From an uncultured Bacteroidales bacterium (GTDB lineage: Bacteria; Bacteroidota; Bacteroidia; Bacteroidales; UBA932): a stretch of 64,000 bases of DNA. Below, one piece after another: positions 1 through 8,808 of the stretch. The stretch is taken from assembly GCA_944326355.1 (NCBI GenBank), contig CALVDO010000002.1:183171-247170 (forward strand). The letters run 5' to 3'. Positions within the stretch are counted from its first letter, which is position 1, and each line of letters begins with the position of its first letter. The notes under the pieces were generated by a model. That model had not been told where the DNA came from and searched no databases. It saw only the letters and a list, made by a program, of their open reading frames with translations. The position numbers and the translations under genes are program-made.

Positions 1-958
1 CTGACGGCGTGAATCCGTCAGGCACATAGCGCATCGGCTCTGCCATCCATACGGAGCCGTTGGAGAGTGTCACGGTGCGGTATTCCTGCCCCGCGTACAC
101 GAAATATCCGTCATGCTCCTCGAAAGACACGTCTTCTGACGGGGTGTCAGGGCCTATTTCGCCTTCATCTGTCCAGCCGCCTATCTCGCCTGACACTGTC
201 ACCTGAAGTCCCTCCTGCGTCACTCTCGCCGTCATTGTGTACTGGCTGCCGGCCTTGAGTTCGGCCGAGGCCATGTCCTGCTCGAGAGTCTTGCCGTCCG
301 CCGTGGTGACGGAAAGCGTGAATGCCACTGTCTGAGGCACTACGATGGCTCTGTACTGGCTGCCTGCTGACACTGTCTGCGCAGTAATGTCTTCAGCCTC
401 AGCTGCGGCGCTCACAGCTGCGGACGGGATCGAAAGATCCACATCGGCTGTTCTCTTCGACCCGGACAGCTTCACCGCCGTGATCTCAGAGCCCGAATCA
501 TTGGTGATGTTGAGGAGAATCTTCGAGAGGAGATGTCTGAAATTCAGAGTCACGGCGTCTGATGTCGGAGTTACGCCGGTCTTCACTCCCGCTATGAGGT
601 CTGAAGCCTGATAGCCTTCGCCGGTCTGGTCGGCCATTACTGAGAAGGAAGTCGGAGTCCCCTCTGCGTCATACGGATAGTATGCCGTAAGTACGGATGT
701 CTCCGCGGCTTCCGGATACCATGTGAGAGAGCCGGAGAATACGCCGTCGGCAAATGTCATCAGATGGTTGTCGGCGTAGGCCTCTTCCCCGCGCATGATG
801 GTGAGACCGATCCGGTCTCCGTCTTCAAAGTTCACTTCAGTGACCCTTGTGATCACAGGAGAGATCCTGATGAGGCTGTTTTCCCGCATCGGACTCTCAG
901 TCTTCTGGCAGCCCATCAGAGCCGCTGCAGCAAGAACCGCAATTGTTGTCTTCTTCAT
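1..958 (-). CDS. Fimbrillin-family lipoprotein, 3' part outside the window
   Basis: Surface lipoprotein cut by the window edge; 319 codons are visible and no stop is reached. The start at 958 gives a lipoprotein signal (MKKTTIAVLAAAALMGC) with Cys17 as the probable lipidated residue. The mature part is beta-rich and short-repeat in style (TFADGVFSGSLTWYP, TLNFRHLLSKI), as in Bacteroidales fimbrillin/Mfa-like proteins. The last visible residues (VWMAEPMRYVPDG) resemble the start of a FISUMP (Fibrobacter major paralogous) domain. It lies 37 bases after the stop of the DUF6850 gene and is probably the last member of that operon. A role as a surface adhesin or ligand-binding partner of the TonB system is inference. 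Confidence 0.72.
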   Translation of the reverse strand, partial: MKKTTIAVLAAAALMGCQKTESPMRENSLIRISPVITRVTEVNFEDGDRIGLTIMRGEEAYADNHLMTFADGVFSGSLTWYPEAAETSVLTAYYPYDAEGTPTSFSVMADQTGEGYQASDLIAGVKTGVTPTSDAVTLNFRHLLSKILLNITNDSGSEITAVKLSGSKRTADVDLSIPSAAVSAAAEAEDITAQTVSAGSQYRAIVVPQTVAFTLSVTTADGKTLEQDMASAELKAGSQYTMTARVTQEGLQVTVSGEIGGWTDEGEIGPDTPSEDVSFEEHDGYFVYAGQEYRTVTLSNGSVWMAEPMRYVPDGFTPS

Positions 959-995
959 ATCATTGATCATTGAAATTGTTTGATGTCATCTTTCG

Positions 996-2660
996 TCAGA
1001 ACGCATAGCCGAACTTCAGGCTTTCCGACCATCTGTCCGGTCCGTAGAGAAAATTGAGGTTAAAGCCTCTGACGTATGATGCCGAGGCCTCCACATAAAG
1101 CCCCTTCAGGAAATTGAACCTCAGAGCCAGCGCCGCGTCAAGACGGGGAGCGGTGAGATATTCGCTCTGCATGTCATGCCAGGCCTGAAGTCTGTCGGGA
1201 AGCTCTCCGGTCACCATGTCCTCGTCCAGAGTCGTGCTTTTCTCGACCGAGTTGCCCGAGGAGAAGGCGAGTCCGGCCTTGATGTCGAACGCCTTGATCT
1301 TCACGCTTCCGGAAGCCCAGATGCGGCTCACGACGTCGTTGCGGGAGAAAAGGTAGGGATACATCTGCGAGGACAGTCTGAAGAGGCCCGAGATCTCCGC
1401 GCCGAATCTGACGGACGCTCCCGGGGAGTTCCACTCATAGTCCGGAGCGAAGCAGAACCGCTCTCTCCCGAGGATTCTGTTCGAGCCGTATATCCGTGTG
1501 ACAGTCACGCCGTTCTGCGTCTCCTGTCCGATGACGTTCTCGTTGTTGAACTGTCTTGCCCAGAGCAGGTTCATTCTTATCAGATGTCTGTTTCCCTCCT
1601 TCCCGAATGCCGCGCCGATCTTTGCCCCTGCCCGATGCTCCGGAAAAGTGAACCAGATGGTCTGCTTCTCTCCGGCCGCGCCGAGGCCATGCAGGTAAGA
1701 TACTTCGGCGTAGAGGCCTCTCCACTGGATCTGCGCGGCAGCCCCGTGGATGATTTCCTTTATAGGGAAGCCGTTTATGCCTGACTCCGAGAGATGGATG
1801 CCGCTTCCTTCCCACACCTCGTAAGCCCCGTACATGAGCCCCTTGTCGAGGAATGCGTAGTAGGCCGTGGAGGATATGCCGAGCTCTTCCGCGTCGATGG
1901 ATTCGGAGTTTTTGCCGAAGATGTACGACAGTCCTGCGGCGAAGTCGTCGTTATGGTACATCACTGACGGGGAGACTGTCATGTCGAGAAGCCAGTTGGC
2001 GTGACGGAGGTCTTTCCGCTTGGTATAGTTGGCGCCGGTGTAGCTTATCTTTCCGCCGAGTCTCCATCGCCGGGAGAGGTCGGCCGTGATGCCGCCTGCG
2101 AATGAATAAGTCTGCATCGTCTTCGCTCCGGGCGTGAACTCCAGCACGTCGACGGGGTAGTAGCCCGGTCTGGCCGACATGGAGCCGCACATCTCCTTTC
2201 CCGAGAAGCTGTCGAAGGAGAAGGAGCCGTACATGGAGAACTTCTCCAGATGGGTGATGGTCCTTGCCTCCGCTCCGGCCGACCAGGATCTGGCCGCCTG
2301 ATATGTGTCGTGGAAGCCGCCTGAGGTGAAGTTGCCGTGGAGTTCGGCGAAGGACACCGTCACTGAATCCGCCCGCAGGCCGTTTATGTTCCAGCCTGTG
2401 TTCCAGAGATTGCGTCTTTCGATGAGGAAGAAAGGACCTCGGTCGATGAGCGCGTCTTCCGGAGATGCCTGAGCCGATGTGGTCTGACCCTGTGAAGTCT
2501 GACCCGGAAGCATGAAGCCCCGTGGCTGGGCGCTGCATACGCCTGCCGTATCCGTCGAGGAGAATGTTATCACGGCGGAGATGAGGGCTGCCGCAGATAT
2601 GGCGGCGACACGCGGCCGTGCGGTGAGACTATTCGTGCAGTGACTGCTGAGACCTTTCAT
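996..2660 (-). CDS. DUF6850-type outer-membrane beta-barrel protein
   Basis: Predicted outer-membrane barrel of 554 residues. An N-terminal signal region (about residues 15-42, rich in Ala/Ile/Val) is followed by a motif typical of the family (ERRNLWNTGWNINGL, around residues 82-96). Many alternating aromatic/polar strands follow, and the protein ends in FGYAF with a terminal Phe, as outer-membrane barrels do. The start overlaps the end of the DUF4876 gene by 32 bases, which suggests translational coupling. The family is of unknown function and, from what I remember of Bacteroidetes genomes, travels with DUF4876 and a TonB receptor. It could be a second outer-membrane channel or a surface display barrel; I cannot choose. 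Confidence 0.75.
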   Translation of the reverse strand: MKGLSSHCTNSLTARPRVAAISAAALISAVITFSSTDTAGVCSAQPRGFMLPGQTSQGQTTSAQASPEDALIDRGPFFLIERRNLWNTGWNINGLRADSVTVSFAELHGNFTSGGFHDTYQAARSWSAGAEARTITHLEKFSMYGSFSFDSFSGKEMCGSMSARPGYYPVDVLEFTPGAKTMQTYSFAGGITADLSRRWRLGGKISYTGANYTKRKDLRHANWLLDMTVSPSVMYHNDDFAAGLSYIFGKNSESIDAEELGISSTAYYAFLDKGLMYGAYEVWEGSGIHLSESGINGFPIKEIIHGAAAQIQWRGLYAEVSYLHGLGAAGEKQTIWFTFPEHRAGAKIGAAFGKEGNRHLIRMNLLWARQFNNENVIGQETQNGVTVTRIYGSNRILGRERFCFAPDYEWNSPGASVRFGAEISGLFRLSSQMYPYLFSRNDVVSRIWASGSVKIKAFDIKAGLAFSSGNSVEKSTTLDEDMVTGELPDRLQAWHDMQSEYLTAPRLDAALALRFNFLKGLYVEASASYVRGFNLNFLYGPDRWSESLKFGYAF

Positions 2661-3888
2661 AAAAATCGTTCATGGAATTGTTGGTGTCCGCCAGCACCTC
2701 AAAGCCGAGGGCTGCTGAGGCCTCCTCATCTGTATTTCTGTATAAAGTGTGTCCGAGATAGTTCTCTGAGAGCGTGACATATCCTGCGTCTATCGCCGGG
2801 CAGAGCCTCTTCTTATTGTCGGATGAGCCGCCGTAGAACACTTCCACTCCGTCTATGACCCAGCTGACCGGTATCTTGGCCACCCTGTCCACCGTGCTTC
2901 CAGGCTTCTGTATCACGACATCCTCCATGTTGACATAGTCCTGAATGGAAGTCCCGCGGGCTCTGAAGATGACCGTGGCGGGAGAGAACACCGAGAAAGT
3001 GAACGCGTTGGCCTGTCCCATCTTTATCACCACATTGAGGTAGCGGTCTCTGGTGATGTTGTTGCCCGGTGCGGGGTGATAGCTCGTGTTGGGGAAATAG
3101 ACGCTGTTGTAGCATACGAAATATCCAGGCCTGTTGAGGTTGACTGAAAGCGGGTATTGCACAGTGTGGTCGATGGCTCCGCAGCACGCCACCACCGCGT
3201 CCTCTCCCGGCTGCAGCGGAAACGTCGTCCCGTCCCCTCCGAACTGCCATATCACCTGCACCACCGGAACGAAGTCCTGATAGACCGATGCTCCGGTCTC
3301 CGGGTCCTCAGTGACCCAGACGTTTGTGCCCTGCGAATTGTACGGGTCGAGAGTGGCGAGGCAGAGGCTGTCCAGGTACTGCACCTGAGTGCTGTTGTTA
3401 TGGAGGATTATGTATTTGTCGTACTGATAAGTGCCTTCGAGCGGATAGGCCTGACACCCGCCGTTGTAGATCTCCTTTATCACGATGGCTCCCGACTTCG
3501 ACTCAAGCAGGCTCACGGTGACGGCCATGTCCCTGTCCACGAGATTGACTTTGTCCGAGCTGCCGTTGAACACGTGCTCATCTGTCCTGTCGCTCACCGT
3601 GATGCGGTAGGCGCCGTTCGACAGGCTTATTATGGCCCGTCCCTCGTCGTCCGTCTCCGCGACATATCTGTTCCCTCTGTTTATGTCCTCAATGTCTATC
3701 TTCACTCCCGCCCTTGAGAAATCTCTGAAGTCTTCGGGATATTCCAGATTGACGGTCAGCGAGTTCATCGTGCCGGCGTACGGGTCGGAGGTATCTATTG
3801 AGGCGCAGCCGGTCAGGAGTGCGGCCGCAAGCAGGAGAATCGCCGGGAGGATGCCCGAAGGTCTCATATTCAGAATTTGAGTCTGCAT
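2629..3888 (-). CDS. DUF4876 domain lipoprotein
   Basis: Lipoprotein of 419 residues with lipobox LLTGC (Cys28). Residues ~40-125 look like a carboxypeptidase-regulatory/Ig-like beta-sandwich (GVKIDIEDINRGNRYVAET and the strands after it). From residue ~130 the sequence (IVIKEIYNGGCQAY, YIILHNNSTQVQYLD) resembles a lamin-tail-like fold, the recognisable part of DUF4876. Its start overlaps the end of the upstream TonB receptor by 19 bases and its end overlaps the DUF6850 gene by 32 bases, so the three are one translational unit. Probably an outer-membrane lipoprotein partner of the receptor, comparable in position to SusD but unrelated in sequence. Substrate unknown. Confidence 0.75.
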   Translation of the reverse strand: MQTQILNMRPSGILPAILLLAAALLTGCASIDTSDPYAGTMNSLTVNLEYPEDFRDFSRAGVKIDIEDINRGNRYVAETDDEGRAIISLSNGAYRITVSDRTDEHVFNGSSDKVNLVDRDMAVTVSLLESKSGAIVIKEIYNGGCQAYPLEGTYQYDKYIILHNNSTQVQYLDSLCLATLDPYNSQGTNVWVTEDPETGASVYQDFVPVVQVIWQFGGDGTTFPLQPGEDAVVACCGAIDHTVQYPLSVNLNRPGYFVCYNSVYFPNTSYHPAPGNNITRDRYLNVVIKMGQANAFTFSVFSPATVIFRARGTSIQDYVNMEDVVIQKPGSTVDRVAKIPVSWVIDGVEVFYGGSSDNKKRLCPAIDAGYVTLSENYLGHTLYRNTDEEASAALGFEVLADTNNSMNDFYERSQQSLHE

Positions 3889-6776
3889 GTCAGTCCATAA
3901 TAAAAGTCCGGGGTGAATATGGCCGATACTCCCGTGGCCATTGAAGTCACCTGTTTCCGGGAATTGGTGAAATTGTTTGCGAAAAACGAGAGGGAGACAT
4001 GGTCTCCGATCTCTTTGGTTATGCTGATGTTTGCCGAGAAATACGGCCCGTAGCCGTCGAGGGCGAACGTGTAGGCATTGGCCGACTTAAGCAGGAGGTT
4101 GGCGAAAGCCGGGTCAGCGGCGTTCTCGGCGGTAAATTCATGCACATTGCCGTCCAGATCCATGTAGGCGACGGGAAGCACGGCCGTATAGCTGTTCCCT
4201 CCGTATATGCTGCCTCCGGTGGCCGTGCTTCCGCCCTCGCTGACGTTGAAGGCGTATTCCTTTCCGCCGTATTCCGAGAGATTGCGCGAACGCTTGAGCA
4301 GCGAGGCCTCAAGACGGCAGGTGATGATGATTCTCGCCTGCGGGATATGAGTGATGGCGGTGAGGTTGGCGTCCACGGAGTGAGTCCGCCTGCCGTTGTA
4401 CACCGTCGCTCCCGAGCCGGTGGCGTATATCCCCACATATTGATAGGAACGGTTCGGGAGGCTCGTGTGCGACCATCCGGTCTGATAGTGCCAGTAGAGG
4501 GAATTGTCAGTGTAGCTCGTCCATGCGTAGTTGGCGTCTATCCTGAACCGGGTGCGGATCGGCCGTATCTCCGGGAAGTCGATCACGAGCTCCACTCCGG
4601 CCCTGTGGATGTCCGCCCCGTTGTCCGCATACCTCGAGCTGACGAAAGTCCTGTCCGTCACGTTCACCTCCATCGGCGTCCAGAACTCATCCTCCGAGCC
4701 TCGGACATACACCATTCCCGTCTGACTGTCGACCCGTATCTGCGGATCGTCCGGCATGGTGAATCCTTCCGGAATCTGTATGTGGTTGTAGGAGAACGGA
4801 GTGTAGCTGTTGGAGTATTTGTACGGCCTGACCGTCTTGTCGTAGAAGCCGACAAGCGACAGCGAAAAGCCGTTTCTCAGGCTGAGGTCGATGCCGAGCT
4901 CCGAGTTCTGGCTTCTCTGCCACTTCAGCCCGCTGTTGTAGAGCGTCGTATAAGGCTCAGTGTAATAGACGTATGAAGTGCAGTCTCCGTGAGAGAATCC
5001 GAAAGTCTGTATGTCGCGGTACAGCTGCTCAGGGTAGAGCACATGGTAGGACGGCAGTTTCTCGCTGACTCCCCATCCTCCTCTTATCGAGAGGCTTTCC
5101 GTGAGCTTCCATCTGGCGTTGAACCTCGGCGAAAGGCTTGAGACCGTGCCGTAGGCCGAGTTCCGCACGAAGAGGTTTTCAAGGCGGAGTCCTGCCGACA
5201 CCCGCAGGCTCGTCCCGCCTACGGGCACCGTCACCTCCTCCTCAATATAGGCAGAGAGGTTGTGCATATAGGGATAGTCCCGGTACGGTCTCGGCCTGTA
5301 TCCGTCATCAGCGAGCTCGGGGTCGAGGAAATACTCTCCCTCTCCGACATTTCCCGTGGCCTTCCACTGCACTCCCGCCTTGAGATGGCTGTTCGCCTTG
5401 CCGAAGCGGCGAAACCAGTCATACTTCAGCGAGGCGGCGTAGTCGAGCTCCTTCGAGTCGGTCATCCTGTCGGAGAAATACGAGAGAGGCAGTCGTCCGG
5501 CGAGGAAATATCCCTGCTGCGTCGAGTGGACCGCAGGCTGGGTGGAGGCGGAAGAATGGAAAAGATGCTCCTGCGAGAGATTGTCGTTGAAATACGCCGA
5601 TGCCTCAAGCGACAGACTGGTGATCCATCTCCTGTTGAGCAGCCATGTGAGGGAGGCATTGGCTCTGAACACGTTGTTCCGCACCTTCGTGTATTCTCCC
5701 GTGTAGGCGTCCGGGTCATCCTTCGAGTTCATCCCGCCGATGTTGCCGGTGATTCCCGCCTCAAACCGGAGCACCTTCGCGAAAGTGTTGCTGTAGGCGA
5801 GAGACAGCCCCCTGCGCGTGTATGAGGTGTAAGGCGACATCAGCTGCCGTGTGGCTCTGGTCCATTCTCCGCTCACATTGAGTATGCCTCTGTCGTTCTG
5901 GAGGTCGATACCCTTGGACGCAGACACGGAATAGGTCCTCGGATTGACGGAGAAAGTGACGTTGACCGGCGTGCGGCCCTTCCTCGTGCGGATCCGCACC
6001 ATTCCTCCGTTGAGGTCTCCGTATTCGGCAGAAGGCACTCCCGCAATCACCTCTATTGACTCTATGTTGTCAATCGGAATATTTCTCGTGCCCGCTCCGT
6101 CCGGAGAGCCGAAGGAGGCGTTGTTGCCGAGCCTGACCCCGTCCACCTCTATGGCCGTTCCGAAGGCCGCATTTCCGGCCGAAGAGCCTCCCGACCTGAC
6201 TGAAATCGTGTTGTTTACCGTAAGATCCGGATTGACCGTCTTTCCCCCGGGAAGCAGGGCGGCCACATCAGTGACATTGGACATCTGGAGATGCTGCAGA
6301 GCATTGCTGCCGAAGGTCATCGTTGTATTCATGTCCTCCTTGCTCCGTTCGGCTGTGACGATGACCTCGTCCAGAGCGAGAGTGTTGAGGTCGAGCCTGA
6401 TGTCCATCTCCGACAGGTCCGTCGTCAGGTCCATTTCAAAAGCCTTCGACACATATCCCAGACATGAAGCCTCAAGCACGATCCTGCCTTCAGGAAGGCC
6501 TGAGAATGAAAATTCTCCGTCATTGCCGCTGACTGTCCAGAGCCCGGTCCCGTGTATCGTCAGGGCTGCGCCCGGTATGACTTCCCCAGTCCCCGAGTCC
6601 GACACTTTTCCTTCGATTGCCACGCTTCTCCTTTTCCCTGAGACATTTCCGTCCTGCTCTGCACCGGCTGCGGACGCGCCTGATCCCGCAGTCGCCGCAT
6701 GGGTTTCAGCGGAGAATGAGGCCGTCATCAGGACGGACAGCAGCAGCGGGAAAATATGTCGGAGGCCGTACTTCAT
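3870..6776 (-). CDS. TonB-dependent outer-membrane receptor with carboxypeptidase-regulatory domain
   Basis: Receptor of 968 residues. A signal peptide (about 1-27, ending ETHA) is followed by a carboxypeptidase-regulatory-like domain (~50-130, VAIEGKVSDSGTGEVIPGA), a plug domain (~145-275, with IESIEVIAGVPSAEYGDLNGG) and a long beta-barrel ending in CRLKF. This is the energised uptake gate of the operon: ligand enters through the barrel driven by TonB-ExbBD. The length is near that of SusC relatives, but no SusD gene follows; DUF4876 and DUF6850 genes take that place, pointing to a non-SusCD system with an unknown ligand. On the minus strand TACCTTTG lies at 6840-6833, 57 bases before the start, a candidate -7 element with no clear -33. 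Confidence 0.85.
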   Translation of the reverse strand: MKYGLRHIFPLLLSVLMTASFSAETHAATAGSGASAAGAEQDGNVSGKRRSVAIEGKVSDSGTGEVIPGAALTIHGTGLWTVSGNDGEFSFSGLPEGRIVLEASCLGYVSKAFEMDLTTDLSEMDIRLDLNTLALDEVIVTAERSKEDMNTTMTFGSNALQHLQMSNVTDVAALLPGGKTVNPDLTVNNTISVRSGGSSAGNAAFGTAIEVDGVRLGNNASFGSPDGAGTRNIPIDNIESIEVIAGVPSAEYGDLNGGMVRIRTRKGRTPVNVTFSVNPRTYSVSASKGIDLQNDRGILNVSGEWTRATRQLMSPYTSYTRRGLSLAYSNTFAKVLRFEAGITGNIGGMNSKDDPDAYTGEYTKVRNNVFRANASLTWLLNRRWITSLSLEASAYFNDNLSQEHLFHSSASTQPAVHSTQQGYFLAGRLPLSYFSDRMTDSKELDYAASLKYDWFRRFGKANSHLKAGVQWKATGNVGEGEYFLDPELADDGYRPRPYRDYPYMHNLSAYIEEEVTVPVGGTSLRVSAGLRLENLFVRNSAYGTVSSLSPRFNARWKLTESLSIRGGWGVSEKLPSYHVLYPEQLYRDIQTFGFSHGDCTSYVYYTEPYTTLYNSGLKWQRSQNSELGIDLSLRNGFSLSLVGFYDKTVRPYKYSNSYTPFSYNHIQIPEGFTMPDDPQIRVDSQTGMVYVRGSEDEFWTPMEVNVTDRTFVSSRYADNGADIHRAGVELVIDFPEIRPIRTRFRIDANYAWTSYTDNSLYWHYQTGWSHTSLPNRSYQYVGIYATGSGATVYNGRRTHSVDANLTAITHIPQARIIITCRLEASLLKRSRNLSEYGGKEYAFNVSEGGSTATGGSIYGGNSYTAVLPVAYMDLDGNVHEFTAENAADPAFANLLLKSANAYTFALDGYGPYFSANISITKEIGDHVSLSFFANNFTNSRKQVTSMATGVSAIFTPDFYYGLTCRLKF

Positions 6777-6832
6777 TTCGTTCCGGGGATTTGTGTCGAC
6801 ATCTCATTTCTGAGGCTCAGTCTGACGAGTTG

Positions 6833-6840
6833 CAAAGGTA
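6833..6840 (-). promoter_or_regulatory. Candidate -7 element (TACCTTTG) for the TonB operon
   Basis: Read on the minus strand the sequence is TACCTTTG, a match to the Bacteroidetes TAnnTTTG element, 57 bases upstream of the receptor start. No TTTG lies 19-21 bases further upstream, so the promoter is weaker than others in this window or depends on an activator. Confidence 0.45.
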
Positions 6841-6972
6841 TCGGCGAAAATCCGTGGCATCCATAGCAAGAAATTGGTATTTTGGCCCGTCATATCATGA
6901 GGAATGAGTATAGCCTATTTTCATTTTGTCCTTATTTGCGGCCCGCGCACTGATTATCGGCGATTTTTTTCA

Positions 6973-6980
6973 TAGATTTG
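6973..6980 (+). promoter_or_regulatory. Candidate -7 element (TAGATTTG) for the dipeptidase operon
   Basis: TAGATTTG matches TAnnTTTG and lies about 76 bases before the preferred start of the C69 dipeptidase. It overlaps an alternative TTG start at 6978, which would put the start codon inside the promoter. That is the main reason for choosing the downstream start. Confidence 0.5.
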
Positions 6981-7055
6981 CGCAATTCAGGGAAAACGGG
7001 AAGATTCCGGGAAAACGGGAAGAAACGAAACAAAAAGCAACAAAAACGAAAAGAA

Positions 7056-8804
7056 ATGAATATGAAAATCAGACTGTCACTCTGCGCGGCACTGACTTCC
7101 GCCGCACTTCTTTTCCCTTCGGCCGTGTCAGACGCCTGCACAAACGTCCTTGTCACCAGGGGAGCGAGTGCCGACGGCTCGTGCATGATTTCCTATGCGG
7201 CTGACTCTCATCAGCTTTATGGAGAACTTTATTTCCGTCCTGCCGCCGACTGGGCCAGGGGGGAGATGCTGAAGGTGTATGAATGGGACACTGGGAAATA
7301 CCTCGGGGAGATACCGCAGGTGCGACACACCTATCAGACTGTGGGCAACATGAACGAGCATCAGCTCATCATAGCCGAGACCACCTACGGCGGCCGGCCC
7401 GAGCTGTACGACAGCACGGGAATAATGGACTACGGCTCTCTCATATATATCACTCTCCAGCGGGCGAAGACTGCACGCGAGGCCATCGGCGTGATTGTCG
7501 ACCTGGCGAACACCTACGGCTACTGCTCCAGCGGAGAGTCGTTCTCGATAGCCGACAAGGACGAGGTCTGGGTCATGGACCTGATAGGAAAGGGCCACAG
7601 GCTCGAAAAGGGCAAGAATGTCAACAAGGGGATAGTCTGGGTGGCCAGAAGAGTGCCGGACGGCTACATCTGCGCCCATGCCAATCAGGCCCGCATAAGC
7701 ACCTTCCCGCTCGACGACCCGGACAACTGTCTCTACGCTCCGGACGTCATCTCATTTGCGAGAGAGATGGGCTACTACGACGGACCGGACGAGCAGTTCA
7801 GCTTCTGCGACGCCTACAATCCGCTTAACTTCAGCGGGATGCGCGGCTGTGAGGCGAGGGCGTGGTCGGCATTCAACATCCTCTGCGACGGACGCTTCGT
7901 CTTTGAGGACGAGCACGGCAACCTCATCGAGCGCGACGCCTACGACTACATCGACTATGCGATGGGCTACGACAAGAGCAAGAGATTCCCTCTGTTTGTG
8001 AAGCCGTCGAAGAAAATCACCGTCAAGGATGTGGCTGACGTGATGAGAGACCATTACGAGGGCACTCCGATGGATATGACCACCGACATCGGAGCAGGAG
8101 GAAACGCCCTTCCATACCGCTGGAGACCGATGGATTTTGAGTACGAAGGGAAGGTCTATACCAACGAGAGGGCCATCGCCACTCAGCAGACCGGATTCTG
8201 GTTTGTGGGCCAGTCCAGAGGATGGCTTCCGGACATGATCGGAGGTCTGATATGGTTCGGCACCGATGATGCGGCCACCTCCTACCTCACTCCGGTGTAT
8301 ACTGCCGTTACAGCTGTGCCGGAATGTTTTGCGGAGGGCAACGGAAGCATGCTCGAGTATTCTCCTACATCGGCGTTCTGGGTCTGCAACAGGGTTGCGA
8401 ATGCGTGCTACAGGATGTACAATGTGATGGCTCCGACCGTGCGTAAAAAGATCGACGCTTTTGAGAATGAGCAGATTGCCGCCGTCAAAGATGTGGACGG
8501 CCGCGCTCTTGCCGCATACGATGCTGAGAAGAAGTCCCGCGATTTCGCCCGGACGAGGCAGATTCTGACTGACTATTCCGTAGGCACGGCTCAGCGCATC
8601 TTCAGGGAGTGGACCGAGCTCGAGATATTCCTCCTTCTTAAATATATGGACGGAAACGTCAAGGGACAGAATCCGGACGGCTCGTTCGTGACCAACGGCT
8701 ACAGCGACGGCATCCCTGGCCAGATAACCAATCCTGGCTATACCGAAAAGTGGAAGGAGTCAGTCGCCAGAGAGCACGGGAAGGTGATAGAGGTCATCGA
8801 GTGA
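7056..8804 (+). CDS. C69-family dipeptidase (PepD-like), secreted
   Basis: Peptidase of family C69 (U34), an N-terminal-nucleophile enzyme that splits dipeptides. From the ATG at 7056 (ATG 7062 is also possible) there is a hydrophobic signal (KIRLSLCAALTSAALLFPSA) and then SDACTN. Cys28 would be exposed as the N-terminal nucleophile after cleavage. The remaining 555 residues carry family features such as SYAADSHQLYGELYF and YGYCSSGESFSIAD. A longer frame back to TTG 6978 adds a Lys/Arg-rich stretch that overlaps the promoter element and is unlikely to be translated. The stop is 4 bases before the S46 peptidase, so the two are co-transcribed and probably act together on extracytoplasmic peptides. 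Confidence 0.88.
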   Translation: MNMKIRLSLCAALTSAALLFPSAVSDACTNVLVTRGASADGSCMISYAADSHQLYGELYFRPAADWARGEMLKVYEWDTGKYLGEIPQVRHTYQTVGNMNEHQLIIAETTYGGRPELYDSTGIMDYGSLIYITLQRAKTAREAIGVIVDLANTYGYCSSGESFSIADKDEVWVMDLIGKGHRLEKGKNVNKGIVWVARRVPDGYICAHANQARISTFPLDDPDNCLYAPDVISFAREMGYYDGPDEQFSFCDAYNPLNFSGMRGCEARAWSAFNILCDGRFVFEDEHGNLIERDAYDYIDYAMGYDKSKRFPLFVKPSKKITVKDVADVMRDHYEGTPMDMTTDIGAGGNALPYRWRPMDFEYEGKVYTNERAIATQQTGFWFVGQSRGWLPDMIGGLIWFGTDDAATSYLTPVYTAVTAVPECFAEGNGSMLEYSPTSAFWVCNRVANACYRMYNVMAPTVRKKIDAFENEQIAAVKDVDGRALAAYDAEKKSRDFARTRQILTDYSVGTAQRIFREWTELEIFLLLKYMDGNVKGQNPDGSFVTNGYSDGIPGQITNPGYTEKWKESVAREHGKVIEVIE

Positions 8805-8808
8805 CGCT

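Noticed and set aside
6978..7055. Longer N-terminus for the C69 dipeptidase from TTG 6978
   Set aside because: It would overlap the TAGATTTG promoter element and put 26 mostly charged residues before a good signal peptide.
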